A stretch of 64,000 nt of DNA from Roseiarcus sp963764955 (GTDB lineage: Bacteria > Pseudomonadota > Alphaproteobacteria > Rhizobiales > Beijerinckiaceae), in assembly GCA_963764955.1 (NCBI GenBank), contig CAVXVE010000067.1, forward strand, positions 19,331-83,330, in the 5' to 3' direction. The notes beneath the pieces are model-generated. The model had not been told where the DNA came from. It searched no databases and saw only the letters and a program-made list of their open reading frames with translations. The position numbers and the translations under genes are program-made. Of the stretch, positions 46,257 through 55,191 are shown piece after piece; positions within the stretch are counted from its first letter, which is position 1, and each line of letters opens with the position of its first letter.

Positions 46257-47660
46257 TTAGACCTTTCTGTTCTTGGCGTCCCAATTGCGCTCGAGATTGG
46301 CGATCAGCGCCGGGCTGAAATGACAATAGGCCTGCTCGCGCGCATAGACGGAGGCGTAGCGCCGAAAGAGATCGAGCGACTCCTGCCCGACCCTGATGGC
46401 GCGCCGGTTGCCGATGGCGCTGACGGCGCCTGCGCTGGTGAGCCCTTCGACGATGCGATCGACGGCTGCGTCCATCTCGCCGGTTGGCGCGATCTCGTCG
46501 CAGATCAGGCGCCCCTCCGTGCTGTCACAAGGGAGCTTGCGCTCGTAGAGGATCGCCTGCCGAGCCATGCGATCGCCAACGAAGCGCGGCAGGCGCAAAT
46601 TGGCGAAGCCCGGGATGATTCCTTCCTTGCGCGCGGGCAGCGTGAAGAAAGCGTCCGACGCGGCCACGACATAGTCCATGACGAGCGCCGCCTGGCAATG
46701 GCCGCCGATGGCGAACGTCTCGATCGCGCCGATCCATAGCTTTTCGACGCCTCGGCCGTTGACGTCGTCGGGAACGCTGTCGGGCGCGGCGACGCCGCGC
46801 AGGAGCTTGTGCACATAGCCGAGGTCGCGGATCAGGAACCAGAGATAGGGGATCTTGCCGAGATAGAGATGGGTGAGATTGATGCCTGCGCCGAAAATGC
46901 GCTTGCCGCGATATTTCTCGTTGTCGACCTTAACCCCGCGCATGACCGCGATCTGGGTCGTTGGGTCGAGCGTCGCCACATCGACGGCGAGTTCGGTCTG
47001 GGCGAGGGTCGTGTCGTCCTCGGCGTTGAGGAAGCGCGGATTGGCCATGTCGAGATGGACGGCCCTGCCGCGTCGCGTGAGGCGCGCAGGCCCAAGATCG
47101 AGCTCGCCGCGCGAAGCGAATTCGGCGCCAAGCGCGGCGCTTTCGGGTCGCGGCAGCAGCATGGCGTGACAGAGATGCTCGCCGATGCGCGGGCGCGCCA
47201 GTACATGGGCGAGAAACAGGCCCTGGTCGATCTCGAGGCCGTCCTTGTCGCCCTGGCGGTAAGCGGCTTCGGCGCGGACTTCGTCCTGAGTCGGGACCAA
47301 TCCCGGAACAAGCGCGGCCGCGGCGTAGGCGAGATCGTCGAGGCGGCGGAAGGTCGAGGCGCGCTCGGTCAAGAGATCGTAGATCCGCTCGACATGCAGG
47401 CCGAGAAACGATTCGCGAGAAGCGCGCGCGGCCGACAACAGCGAATCCGCGGCGGCCTGCTCGGTCTCGTTGCGCTTCGCCTTTGGCGGCAACTTGCCAA
47501 GGAGAGCGGCCGACTGGCGCCAGAAGGCGCTGTGCGCGCGAGCGTCGGACTCATACTCACCGGTCGTGGCCGGGAAGGACCCGGACCAATCCTCAATCGC
47601 CTGCCCGGGCAGGCCGGCTGCGCGCAACGACGGGAGGGCGGATTCCGTCGCCGGCGTCAT
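46257..47660 (-). CDS. DpgC-like dioxygenase of the enoyl-CoA hydratase superfamily
   Basis: This 467-residue protein fits (3,5-dihydroxyphenyl)acetyl-CoA 1,2-dioxygenase (DpgC), which uses O2 without cofactor to turn an arylacetyl-CoA into an arylglyoxylate plus CoA. A helical N-terminal domain (to about 200) includes LVPTQDEVRAEAAYRQGDKD and GLEIDQGLFLAHVL. The crotonase core has GKRIFGAGINLTHLYLGKIP, LIRDLGYVHKLLRG, ETFAIGGHCQAALVMDYVVA and KEGIIPGFANLRLPRFVG. The Gln of GGHCQ aligns, from memory, with the active-site Gln of DpgC. Its start overlaps the PaaK-like gene's stop (atga). It lacks glycopeptide-biosynthesis neighbours, so a catabolic role is more likely. Confidence 0.8.
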   Translation of the reverse strand: MTPATESALPSLRAAGLPGQAIEDWSGSFPATTGEYESDARAHSAFWRQSAALLGKLPPKAKRNETEQAAADSLLSAARASRESFLGLHVERIYDLLTERASTFRRLDDLAYAAAALVPGLVPTQDEVRAEAAYRQGDKDGLEIDQGLFLAHVLARPRIGEHLCHAMLLPRPESAALGAEFASRGELDLGPARLTRRGRAVHLDMANPRFLNAEDDTTLAQTELAVDVATLDPTTQIAVMRGVKVDNEKYRGKRIFGAGINLTHLYLGKIPYLWFLIRDLGYVHKLLRGVAAPDSVPDDVNGRGVEKLWIGAIETFAIGGHCQAALVMDYVVAASDAFFTLPARKEGIIPGFANLRLPRFVGDRMARQAILYERKLPCDSTEGRLICDEIAPTGEMDAAVDRIVEGLTSAGAVSAIGNRRAIRVGQESLDLFRRYASVYAREQAYCHFSPALIANLERNWDAKNRKV

Positions 47661-48970
47661 GTCTTGGGCCTCTTGTCGATGACCCGCTTCGCCTTGCCGA
47701 GCGATCGTTCGATCCCGCCCGGCTCGGCCACGCTCACTTTCGCGCTAATGCCGATACGCGCCTTCATCTCGTGCGCGAGCTCCTTCGCCGCATGCGCGCG
47801 CGCCTCGTCCGATTCGTCCGGCGACCGCGCCTCGACCCGAACCTCCAATTCGTCCAGCCGGTCCTCGCGGGTGAGTATGAGCTGATAGTGCGGGGAAAGG
47901 CCGGGAACGCCGAGCAGGAGCTCTTCGATCTGGGTTGGAAAGACATTGACGCCGCGCACGATCATCATGTCGTCGGTCCGCCCGGATATTTTTTCGATCC
48001 GCCGCATCGAGCGGGCGGTGCCGGGCAGCAATCGGGTTAGATCGCCGGTACGGTAGCGGATCACTGGCATCGCCTCCTTGGTGAGGGAGGTCAGCACAAG
48101 CTCGCCCCTCTCCCCATCGGGCAAGACGGCGCCGGTCGCGGGATCGACGATCTCGGGATAGAAATGATCCTCCCAGATGTGGAGGCCGTCCTTGGTCTCG
48201 ACGCATTCGCCGGCGACGCCGGGCCCGATCACTTCGGAGAGGCCGTAGCTGTCGAGCGCATCCATGTCGAACGCCTCTTCAAGTTCGTTGCGCATCGCAT
48301 TGGTCCACGGCTCCGCGCCGAAAGAGCCGAGCTTCAGCGACGAGCGGCGCGGATCGAGCCCCTGAGCGCGAAACTCGTCGACGAGGCACAATGCGTAGGA
48401 CGGCGTGGAGAAAAGGATGTCCGGCGCAAAATCATTGATCAGCTGAACTTGCCTTTCCGTCATCCCGCCGGAAATGGGCACAAGCGCGCAGCCCAGCCGC
48501 TCCGCACCGTAGTGATAGCCAAGCCCGCCGGTGAACAGGCCATAGCCATAAGCGTTATGGGCTGTCATGCCCCGTCGCCCGCCGGCGGCGCGGATCGTTC
48601 GCGCCATGACCTCGCTCCAGACGGCAAGATCGCTCAGCGTATAGCCAACCACCGTGGGCTTGCCGGTCGTCCCCGACGAAGCATGAACGCGCGCCAGCTG
48701 ATCCTTCGGCACGGCGAAGAGGCCGAACGGATAGTTGGCTCTCAGATCCGCCTTGGCGGTGAAGGGAAAGCGCTCGAGATCGGCGAGGGCGCGGAAATCG
48801 TCGGGATGGGCGCCGTGCTGGTCGAATTTGGCGCGCATCGCCGGGACGGCGTTGTAGGTGCGACGCAGCGTGACCGCGAGCCGGCGCGTCTGCAGCGCAG
48901 CGATCTCGTCGCGCGACGCCGTCTCGATCGGATCGAGCAGGCTCTTGTCTGGCGGGGGGCCGAGCCTCAT
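47657..48970 (-). CDS. phenylacetate-CoA ligase family enzyme (PaaK-like)
   Basis: This adenylate-forming ligase of 437 residues activates an aryl or arylacetic acid with ATP and CoA. The phosphate loop is ARVHASSGTTGKPTVVGYT near residue 95; the hinge is VIRYRTGDLTRLLPG; and the C-terminal GRTDDMMIVRGVNVFPTQIE is diagnostic of PaaK. It is translationally coupled to the downstream DpgC-like gene, so it likely makes that enzyme's CoA-ester substrate. A 9-codon leader ORF starting at 48996 (MPASNGRSA) with a strong ggaggag site ends on this start codon; either coupling or a small sequence error explains it. Confidence 0.88.
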   Translation of the reverse strand: MRLGPPPDKSLLDPIETASRDEIAALQTRRLAVTLRRTYNAVPAMRAKFDQHGAHPDDFRALADLERFPFTAKADLRANYPFGLFAVPKDQLARVHASSGTTGKPTVVGYTLSDLAVWSEVMARTIRAAGGRRGMTAHNAYGYGLFTGGLGYHYGAERLGCALVPISGGMTERQVQLINDFAPDILFSTPSYALCLVDEFRAQGLDPRRSSLKLGSFGAEPWTNAMRNELEEAFDMDALDSYGLSEVIGPGVAGECVETKDGLHIWEDHFYPEIVDPATGAVLPDGERGELVLTSLTKEAMPVIRYRTGDLTRLLPGTARSMRRIEKISGRTDDMMIVRGVNVFPTQIEELLLGVPGLSPHYQLILTREDRLDELEVRVEARSPDESDEARAHAAKELAHEMKARIGISAKVSVAEPGGIERSLGKAKRVIDKRPKT

Positions 48971-49094
48971 GCAGATCGCCCGTTCGATGCGGGCATGTCT
49001 CCTCCGAACCCGCCGTATTTGTCCGGCGCAAGGCCAATGTCACAGGCGCGAGCGCCCGCCGTCAAGCGCAACGCCGGCCGCGCCGCAAACCCGG

Positions 49095-50105
49095 CTATTG
49101 CTTGAGAAAGCCGAGCAGCGTTTCGTTGAAGGCTTGCGTCGCCTCGAGGTGCCCGAGATGGCCGACGCCCTCGAAAACCTTGACTTTCGCGTTCGCCATG
49201 CGCGCCGCCAGCGTTTGCGCGAGAGCGGCGTTCTGACCCATCTTCGCGCGCAATTCCGGCGGCGCGAACGGGCGCCCCGGCGCATTGTGGTCGTTCGCGC
49301 CCATGATGAACAGGGTCGGTCGATCGATAAGCGGAATCTCGTGCGCCACCGGCTGCGAATAGATCATCTGGTAGGAATTGACGAACGACTTGAGCCAGCG
49401 CTCATATTCGCCGCTCTGCCTGATCTCTTCGCGCAGCTGGACGAACGGCTCGATCGCGCTCGACGGCAGGCTCAGCGCATAGTTGGTCATCAATTGTTTG
49501 CGATAGCCGTCCGCGGTCAGCTCGCGTTCATGGCTGGAAAGTTCTTCGTCCGTCACCGGCGGAACGTAAAAGCGATAGTCCTCGAGACCAATCGGCGAAT
49601 AAAGGACAAGGTGGTCGATGCGCGGCCCGTACGCGCGCGCAAGCCGGACGGCCAGCATCCCGCCCATCGAGTGGCCAACCAGGTCGAAGCGGTCGACGTG
49701 AAGACTGTCGAGGAACGCGATCGTGGCGCGCGCCATCGCGTCGAAACTATAAGCGAACGTGGGTTTGGACGACTTGCCGAAGCCGATCTGGTCCGGAGCC
49801 ACGACCCGATAGCCCGCCTCGCTCAGCGCCTTGATGGTCGGCTCCCAATAGCTCGAGGGGAAGTTCCGGCCATGCAGAAGGACGACGGTCCGGCCGTTTG
49901 ACGGACCCAGCGGCGCAACATCCATGTAGGCAAGGCGCAAATTCTCGCGCTCGAGGGTGAGCGGCATGAAGTGGACCGGATGGGGATAGGGGAATCCCTC
50001 AAGCGCGATGCCCATGGCTTCAGCGCGCGCGTGAGGCGGGACGAAAACAGCGAACAGGATCGCTGCGGTCGTCAGGCAGCAGGCGATGGCGCGGCGAAGC
50101 GTCAT
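49095..50105 (-). CDS. exported alpha/beta hydrolase
   Basis: This 336-residue hydrolase has a signal peptide (AIACCLTTAAILFAVFVPPHARA). The oxyanion loop is VVLLHGRNFPSSYWEP, the nucleophile elbow FDLVGHSMGGMLAVRL, the acid loop LFIMGANDHNAPG and the catalytic His EGVGHLGHLEA. It resembles lactonase/epoxide-hydrolase/meta-cleavage hydrolase folds; the substrate is unknown. It lies 124 bp upstream of the PaaK-like gene on the same strand and may hydrolyse an ester to feed it. Confidence 0.8.
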   Translation of the reverse strand: MTLRRAIACCLTTAAILFAVFVPPHARAEAMGIALEGFPYPHPVHFMPLTLERENLRLAYMDVAPLGPSNGRTVVLLHGRNFPSSYWEPTIKALSEAGYRVVAPDQIGFGKSSKPTFAYSFDAMARATIAFLDSLHVDRFDLVGHSMGGMLAVRLARAYGPRIDHLVLYSPIGLEDYRFYVPPVTDEELSSHERELTADGYRKQLMTNYALSLPSSAIEPFVQLREEIRQSGEYERWLKSFVNSYQMIYSQPVAHEIPLIDRPTLFIMGANDHNAPGRPFAPPELRAKMGQNAALAQTLAARMANAKVKVFEGVGHLGHLEATQAFNETLLGFLKQ

Positions 50106-50314
50106 GGCGATACCCTTAAGACGGAAGCGCCGCGGTCATACGCTTAAGCCTCAGCGGGCGCCCGATCGGCGGAGGGGCGTCAGCGCGACTGCAGCGAAGC
50201 GCGTGTTGCAGCGCAGCTGGATCCGCGTGCGTTTCCATGTGGACATGGTCGTCAGATAATATTATGAGCTTGGCGCAAAACAAGCCGTCTTAACGGCGAT
50301 GGGAGGAAATCAAT

Positions 50315-50335
50315 ATGGCGCTTAACACCCGATGA
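50315..50335 (+). other. six-codon leader ORF overlapping the next gene
   Basis: The leader atg gcg ctt aac acc cga tga follows a strong ggaggaaatc site. Its stop overlaps the start codon at 50332 (atga). The main gene has no site of its own at the right distance, so ribosomes probably reach it by re-initiation. Alternatively, one missing base would make the leader the true N-terminus. Confidence 0.45.
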
Positions 50336-50973
50336 AACAACTTGCATTCGCCGTGGCGGCCGCGGCCACGTTGGTTGGGCAGCCGGCGCGGGCCGATGAA
50401 GCCGCCGCGAACTTCGTGAAGCTGTTCAGCGATGTCTGCGTAGCCAAGTTCGGCCATCTCACGACCGTCTGGGACTGGGCGGACGACCAGAAGCTGCTGC
50501 CGATCACCAACCCCAGGGCGCTCGCGGTGTTTGCCGGCAGGCCAAACCGGGACGGCAAGATGCTCTCATTCGCCGGCGGCGGGGTGCCTGGCTCCGGCAA
50601 GGCCTGGGCGGTGGACGATCCGGCGGGGCGGTTCGTGCTGGCGACGCGGCTCGATCCGGAATCCTGCGTCGTTTGGGCGCAGAAGGCGGACCCGGGCGAG
50701 GTCGATGCAGCTTTTGCAAAGATGGTGGCGCAGGCGGTCGCGCCCGGCGTCGAAGTGAAGCAAGCCGATGACAGGACGGTCAACGTCCCTGATGGCTCCG
50801 TGCACATCCGCGTCTACCGCGTGTGGTCGGGATCGGCGCTCAACAGCTATGCGCTGGCGGTGGCGACGGTCAACCGACCGGGGGGCCCATTCCAGGCGAT
50901 GTTGGAGACGCAGCGACTTGTCGAGCGGGACGACCCGATCAATCCGATGGTGCCGCTGGAGCCGCCCGGCTGA
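50332..50973 (+). CDS. periplasmic protein of unknown function
   Basis: This 213-residue exported protein has a signal peptide (KQLAFAVAAAATLVGQPARA). The mature part has FVKLFSDVCVAKFGHL, GKAWAVDDPAGRFVL, RLDPESCVVWAQKADPGEV and VYRVWSGSALNSYALAVATV; the two Cys may pair. The layout resembles small secreted proteins of unknown function in other proteobacteria. It precedes the PQQ-type dehydrogenase by 181 bp. Confidence 0.65.
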   Translation: MKQLAFAVAAAATLVGQPARADEAAANFVKLFSDVCVAKFGHLTTVWDWADDQKLLPITNPRALAVFAGRPNRDGKMLSFAGGGVPGSGKAWAVDDPAGRFVLATRLDPESCVVWAQKADPGEVDAAFAKMVAQAVAPGVEVKQADDRTVNVPDGSVHIRVYRVWSGSALNSYALAVATVNRPGGPFQAMLETQRLVERDDPINPMVPLEPPG

Positions 50974-51154
50974 GACGCCACTTCTTTTTTTGCGCTTCGG
51001 CTCGATATCGGGTTGTCAGACAAGTGAGGCCAGCGTAACCTTGTACCGATCCGCCGCGGTCCGGTCACTTCGTCGCCGAAACGCGAGGTTGAAGCAGGGC
51101 GCGGCGGTGATGCGTTCAGTGTAGCTAGAAAAACGAACGTCAGAGGAGGAAACT

Positions 51155-52447
51155 ATGCGACTTGGAAGGCTGAGATTCTGGCTGCGCCCGATGGTGGGCG
51201 CCGTCTGCGTGACGGGGATCGCGCTCTGGGGAATCGCGTCAACCGGCGCGGCGCGCGCCGATCAACCGCTGATCAAGTACAACAGCAACAGCCGCGATTA
51301 CTGGGTGCACCCGCCGGCCGATTGGTTCATGGGCGACGAGACGGCGCAGCAGCATGGCACGCATCCCTATCCGGGGCAGCCGCTGCCGACGCCGCATGAT
51401 GAGCTGGTGGGCCTCGTCAAGGACAACATCAAGCTCCTGCCGGGCTTCCATATCGAAGTCCTGGCCGATCAGCTCGACTGCGCGCGTCAGATGGTGTTCG
51501 GCGCCGACAACACGCTCTATGTCGGCTGCTGGACCGACCACGTGTTCGCGCTGAAGAAGCAGGGAGACAAGTGGGAGGCGAAGACCATCATCAAGGGGCT
51601 TCGTCAGCCGACCGGCATCGGCTACTACAACGGCAACCTCTACGTCACCGACATCGACAAGATCTATCGCTACAAGGATATCGCCGACAATCTCGACAAC
51701 CCGAAGGGCGAAGTCGTCTATAGCGACTTCCCGCCGTACACCTCGCACGGCTGGAAGTACATGGTTGCGGATCCGGAGGCGCCGGGTTGGTTCTACATTC
51801 CGGTCGGGCCGCCCTGCAACGTCTGCATGATCCCGTCCGGCACGGCGCAGTATCGTCATATCAACCCGGACCAGGGCCTGTCGGAGGTAGTTGCGCTCGG
51901 CCAGCGCAACAGCGTCGGCGGCGACGTCGATCCACGCTCCGGCCAGCTCTGGTGGTCAGAGAATGCGCGTGACTGGATGGGCGACAACATCCCGTCGGAC
52001 AAGCTCAACCACTTGACCAGGTTTGGCGAGCACTTCGGCTATCCGTATTGCCACCAGGGCGACATCCCGGATCCGAAATACGCCATGGGCCACAAGTGCG
52101 ACGAGTTCACCCCGCCGGCGTTGAACGTTGGGCCGCATATGGCGCCGCTCGGGATGAAGTTCTACACCGGGAACAACTTCCCGGCCGAGTACAGGAACAA
52201 CATCTTCCTTGCCGAGCACGGCGGCTGGAACCAGTTCATCCACACCGGCGCCCGGATCGTCCGCATCCAGACCGACCCGGATGGCAAGAACATCTCGCAG
52301 GAGCCGTTCGCCTGGGGCTGGATCAAGGACAACAAGTACTGGGGCCGCCCCGCCGACGTGGTGGTCAACCCGATGGATGGTTCGCTCCTGATCTCGGATG
52401 ATCAGGCCGGCGCGATCTATCGGATCTGGTACGACGGCAAGTCATAA
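51155..52447 (+). CDS. PQQ-type sugar dehydrogenase (L-sorbosone dehydrogenase-like), periplasmic
   Basis: This 430-residue exported beta-propeller protein is of the soluble glucose/sorbosone dehydrogenase family, which oxidises aldoses or aldehydes with PQQ. A signal peptide (about residues 1-36) is followed by ADNTLYVGCWTDHVFALKK, LRQPTGIGYYNGNLYVTDID, LWWSENARDWMGDNIPSD, IFLAEHGGWNQFIHTGARI and the last blade DVVVNPMDGSLLISDDQAGA. The conserved His and Arg for catalysis lie in the TSHGW and AEHGGW regions. A di-haem cytochrome c follows, a likely electron acceptor. A strong terminator lies between them, so part of transcription stops after this gene. Confidence 0.82.
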   Translation: MRLGRLRFWLRPMVGAVCVTGIALWGIASTGAARADQPLIKYNSNSRDYWVHPPADWFMGDETAQQHGTHPYPGQPLPTPHDELVGLVKDNIKLLPGFHIEVLADQLDCARQMVFGADNTLYVGCWTDHVFALKKQGDKWEAKTIIKGLRQPTGIGYYNGNLYVTDIDKIYRYKDIADNLDNPKGEVVYSDFPPYTSHGWKYMVADPEAPGWFYIPVGPPCNVCMIPSGTAQYRHINPDQGLSEVVALGQRNSVGGDVDPRSGQLWWSENARDWMGDNIPSDKLNHLTRFGEHFGYPYCHQGDIPDPKYAMGHKCDEFTPPALNVGPHMAPLGMKFYTGNNFPAEYRNNIFLAEHGGWNQFIHTGARIVRIQTDPDGKNISQEPFAWGWIKDNKYWGRPADVVVNPMDGSLLISDDQAGAIYRIWYDGKS

Positions 52448-52472
52448 GAGCAATCCGCTAGTCTGATCGATC

Positions 52473-52504
52473 CTCGCCCTGGCGACTCAAAAAGCCAGGG
52501 CGAG
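52473..52504 (+). terminator. rho-independent terminator
   Basis: A 10-bp perfect stem (ctcgccctgg/ccagggcgag) with a 12-base loop is followed by ctgttttctc. It lies 26 bp after the dehydrogenase stop. Confidence 0.8.
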
Positions 52505-52541
52505 CTGTTTTCTCTGACGATGTCATGAAAATCGTACCACC

Positions 52542-53159
52542 ATGCGAATTCCCCCCTGGATCATCGTGGCGCTCAGCGTGGCCGCCCCCGGCGCCGCGAT
52601 CGCGGCAGAAGGACATCCAGACGCCGGCAAGGCCAAGGCGGAGGCCGCAGGGTGCTTCGCGTGCCATGGCGTCGATGGCGTCGCCACCGCGAACGGGCTC
52701 GCGACCGACAAGAACGTCCCGAACCTCGCCGCGCAGCCAGACCTCTACCTCCAGTTTCAGCTCGTGTTCTTCCGTAAGGGCGTGCGCAAGAACGAGGTGA
52801 TGAATGCGATGGCCGAACAGCTCAGCGACGACGACCTGCGTAATCTGTCGGCGTATTTCGCCTCGCTGCCGGCGCCCAACGCGCCGACGTCTCCGGACAC
52901 TGCGCCCCAGGACACCGAGCTTGGCGGCAAGGTGGCGGCGGCCATCCACTGCACGAACTGCCACGGCGACCATTTGGAGGGGGTGGACAACATTCCGCGA
53001 CTCGCGGGCCAGCGCGAGGACTACCTTTACAAGGCCCTGCGCGACTTCAAATCGGGCGCCCGAACGTCGACGGGCGCTGCGGGCATGGCCGAAGTGGTGT
53101 ACCCGCTCGGCGACTTGGAGATGAACGCGCTGGCTCACTACCTGTCGCGGCTGCACTGA
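52542..53159 (+). CDS. di-haem cytochrome c (c4-like)
   Basis: This 205-residue exported cytochrome has a signal peptide ending AAPGAAIAAEG. Two CxxCH haem sites are seen: GCFACHGVDGVA and HCTNCHGDHLEG. Axial Met residues are likely in VMNAMAEQLSDDDL and AAGMAEVVYPL. The two-domain layout is that of cytochrome c4, a periplasmic electron carrier. It sits between the PQQ-type dehydrogenase and SoxCD, so it could accept electrons from either. Confidence 0.88.
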   Translation: MRIPPWIIVALSVAAPGAAIAAEGHPDAGKAKAEAAGCFACHGVDGVATANGLATDKNVPNLAAQPDLYLQFQLVFFRKGVRKNEVMNAMAEQLSDDDLRNLSAYFASLPAPNAPTSPDTAPQDTELGGKVAAAIHCTNCHGDHLEGVDNIPRLAGQREDYLYKALRDFKSGARTSTGAAGMAEVVYPLGDLEMNALAHYLSRLH

Positions 53160-53248
53160 CGTCCTGTCTGAGGGGAGGCCGCGCCTGATGGGGCGCCTGG
53201 AAGGACGCTTGATCCGGATACAATGAACTTCCCGCTGCCGAGGTCGCC

Positions 53249-54562
53249 ATGAGGTCGCGAACACCCAAATCGACGAATCGCGGCGATCGTCCCGGCCTGC
53301 TCGAGGCCGCCCGTAGTGGCGTCACCCGCCGAGGCCTCATCGAGGCCGGCGTGGGCGCGGCGGCCGGGGCGATCGCCTCCCGCCAAGCGCTCGCCGAAGA
53401 AGACGGGAACCTGCCGCCGTCGATCCCCGAATGGCAGCTCCAACCCGGCGAAGAGACGCTGAGCCACCCTTACGGGCGGCCGTCCAAGTTCGAAGCCAAT
53501 GTCGTGCGCCGCTATCGCCAGGGCCTGCCGCCGCCGCCCTCACGCCTGACGTCGTTCAGCCTCACGCCGCTTCAGGACCTTCGTGGAATCATCACGCCGA
53601 ATGGGCTGCATTATGAGCGCCACCATGCAGGGGTTCCGACGATCGATCCGCTCGAGCACCGGCTCATCGTGCATGGGCTGGTCGAGCGGCCGCTCATCTT
53701 CACCATGGACGATCTGGCGCGATTTCCCTCGGTGTCGCGGGTCCATTTTCTCGAATGTTCCGGCAACACACAGAACTGGGGCGCGCCCAAACCCGAACTG
53801 ACGGCCCAGGACACGCATGGACTGCTCAGCTGCTGCGAGTGGACCGGCGTCGCGCTCGCAACCGTCCTCGCGGAAGCCGGCGTCAAACGGCAAGCGAAGT
53901 GGATGCTGGCCGAGGGCGCGGACGCAGCGGCGATGACGCGCAGCATCCCGATTGAAAAGGCGCTCGACGACGCGCTGCTCGCCTATGCGCAGAATGGCGA
54001 GCGGCTGCGGCCCGAGCAAGGCTACCCGCTCCGTTTGCTGCTGCCGGGCTACGAAGGCAATACGAACGTCAAATGGCTTCGACGGCTGAAGCTGGGCCCC
54101 GAGCCGTTCCAGACCCGCGAGGAGACGTCGAAGTACACCGAGCTCATGCCGGACGACGTGGCCCGCCAGTTCAATTTCGTGATGAGAGCGAAGTCGGTCA
54201 TCACTTTTCCGTCCGGCGGGCAAAAACTGGATGCGCCCGGATTCTACGAGATCTCCGGCCTTGCGTGGTCGGGCTCCGGCAAAGTTGTGCGGGTCGAAGT
54301 GTCGCCCGACGGCGGCGGGTCGTGGCGCGACGCCGCGCTGCAGGAGCCGGTCATGTCGAAGTGCCTGACGCGATTTCGTGCGCCCTGGCGCTGGGAGGGG
54401 GGGCCGGCGACGCTTGCGAGCCGGGTCACCGACGAGACCGGCTATGTCCAGCCGAGCCGCGAAGCGATTTTGAAGGTGCGCGACGCGCGCTCCTACTACC
54501 ACTACAACGGAATTCAGAACTGGAGCGTCGCGGCCGGCGGCGCGGTGACCAATGCGGGATAG
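53249..54562 (+). CDS. soxC: SoxC-like molybdopterin sulfane dehydrogenase subunit
   Basis: This 437-residue sulfite-oxidase-family enzyme has a Tat leader (TRRGLIEAGVGAAAGAIAS). The molybdenum-ligating Cys is in VHFLECSGNTQNWGAPKPE near residue 170. The dimer region has PGYEGNTNVKWLRRLKLG then REETSKYTELMPD, typical of SoxC rather than SorA. SoxC with its cytochrome partner oxidises the sulfane sulfur bound to SoxY during thiosulfate oxidation. It overlaps soxD by 11 bp. No soxXYZAB genes are in the window. Confidence 0.85.
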   Translation: MRSRTPKSTNRGDRPGLLEAARSGVTRRGLIEAGVGAAAGAIASRQALAEEDGNLPPSIPEWQLQPGEETLSHPYGRPSKFEANVVRRYRQGLPPPPSRLTSFSLTPLQDLRGIITPNGLHYERHHAGVPTIDPLEHRLIVHGLVERPLIFTMDDLARFPSVSRVHFLECSGNTQNWGAPKPELTAQDTHGLLSCCEWTGVALATVLAEAGVKRQAKWMLAEGADAAAMTRSIPIEKALDDALLAYAQNGERLRPEQGYPLRLLLPGYEGNTNVKWLRRLKLGPEPFQTREETSKYTELMPDDVARQFNFVMRAKSVITFPSGGQKLDAPGFYEISGLAWSGSGKVVRVEVSPDGGGSWRDAALQEPVMSKCLTRFRAPWRWEGGPATLASRVTDETGYVQPSREAILKVRDARSYYHYNGIQNWSVAAGGAVTNAG

Positions 54563-55101
54563 ATTCGTCTCCTACGTCACACTCGCGCTCGCCGCGATGG
54601 CGGCGTCTAGCGTCTACGCCGCCGAGCGCTATGATTTTGGGCGGCAGGCGACGCCGCAGGAGATCGCTGGCTGGGATATCGACGTCTCGCCCAGCGGCGC
54701 CGGGCTGCCGCCCGGGCGCGGCGACGTGAAGCAGGGCGAAGCGATCTTCGAGGCGAAATGCGCGGCGTGCCACGGCGCCCACGGCGAGGGCAAGCCGATG
54801 GTCCGGCTGGTCGGCGGCGTCGGCACGCTCCGCGACAAGAAGCCGGAAAAGACCGTCGGCAGCTACTGGCCCTACGCGACGACGCTGTTCGACTATGTGC
54901 GGCGCGCCATGCCGCTCAATGCGCCCCAATCGCTCACCCCGGACGAAGTCTATGCGGTTTCAGCCTACGTGCTGTTCCTCAACGGGATCGTTCCGCAGGA
55001 CGCCGCGCTCGACGCCGACCGCTTTGCCTAAAATCAAGATGCCGAACCGCGACGGCTTCGTCAGCGCCTATCCGACGCCGGGCTCAACGCCAAAGCCGTA
55101 G
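54552..55101 (+). CDS. soxD: SoxD-like cytochrome c, frameshifted at the end
   Basis: This exported mono-haem cytochrome is the partner of SoxC. A signal peptide (YVTLALAAMAASSVYAAE) is followed by the haem site AKCAACHGAHGEGKPM and SYWPYATTLFDYVRRAMPLN, AYVLFLNGIVPQD. The frame stops at 55031, but removing one t of the ttt run at 55023-55025 restores RLPKIKMPNRDGFVSAYPTP, the conserved SoxD tail, giving 182 residues. The N-terminal half matches SoxD; the second haem domain of longer SoxD proteins is absent. Confidence 0.85.
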
Positions 55102-55191
55102 CTGACCGCGGTGGCCGCGTCAGCCGGCTTGCGCTAAGATGTCATACGACCTGACAAGTTCGCCGAGCAGGTCTTACGGGAGGAAAGGGCG

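Noticed and set aside
46257..47660. BoxC (benzoyl-CoA-dihydrodiol lyase)
   Set aside because: The length (467 residues against about 550) and motifs fit DpgC better, and no boxA or boxB gene is nearby.
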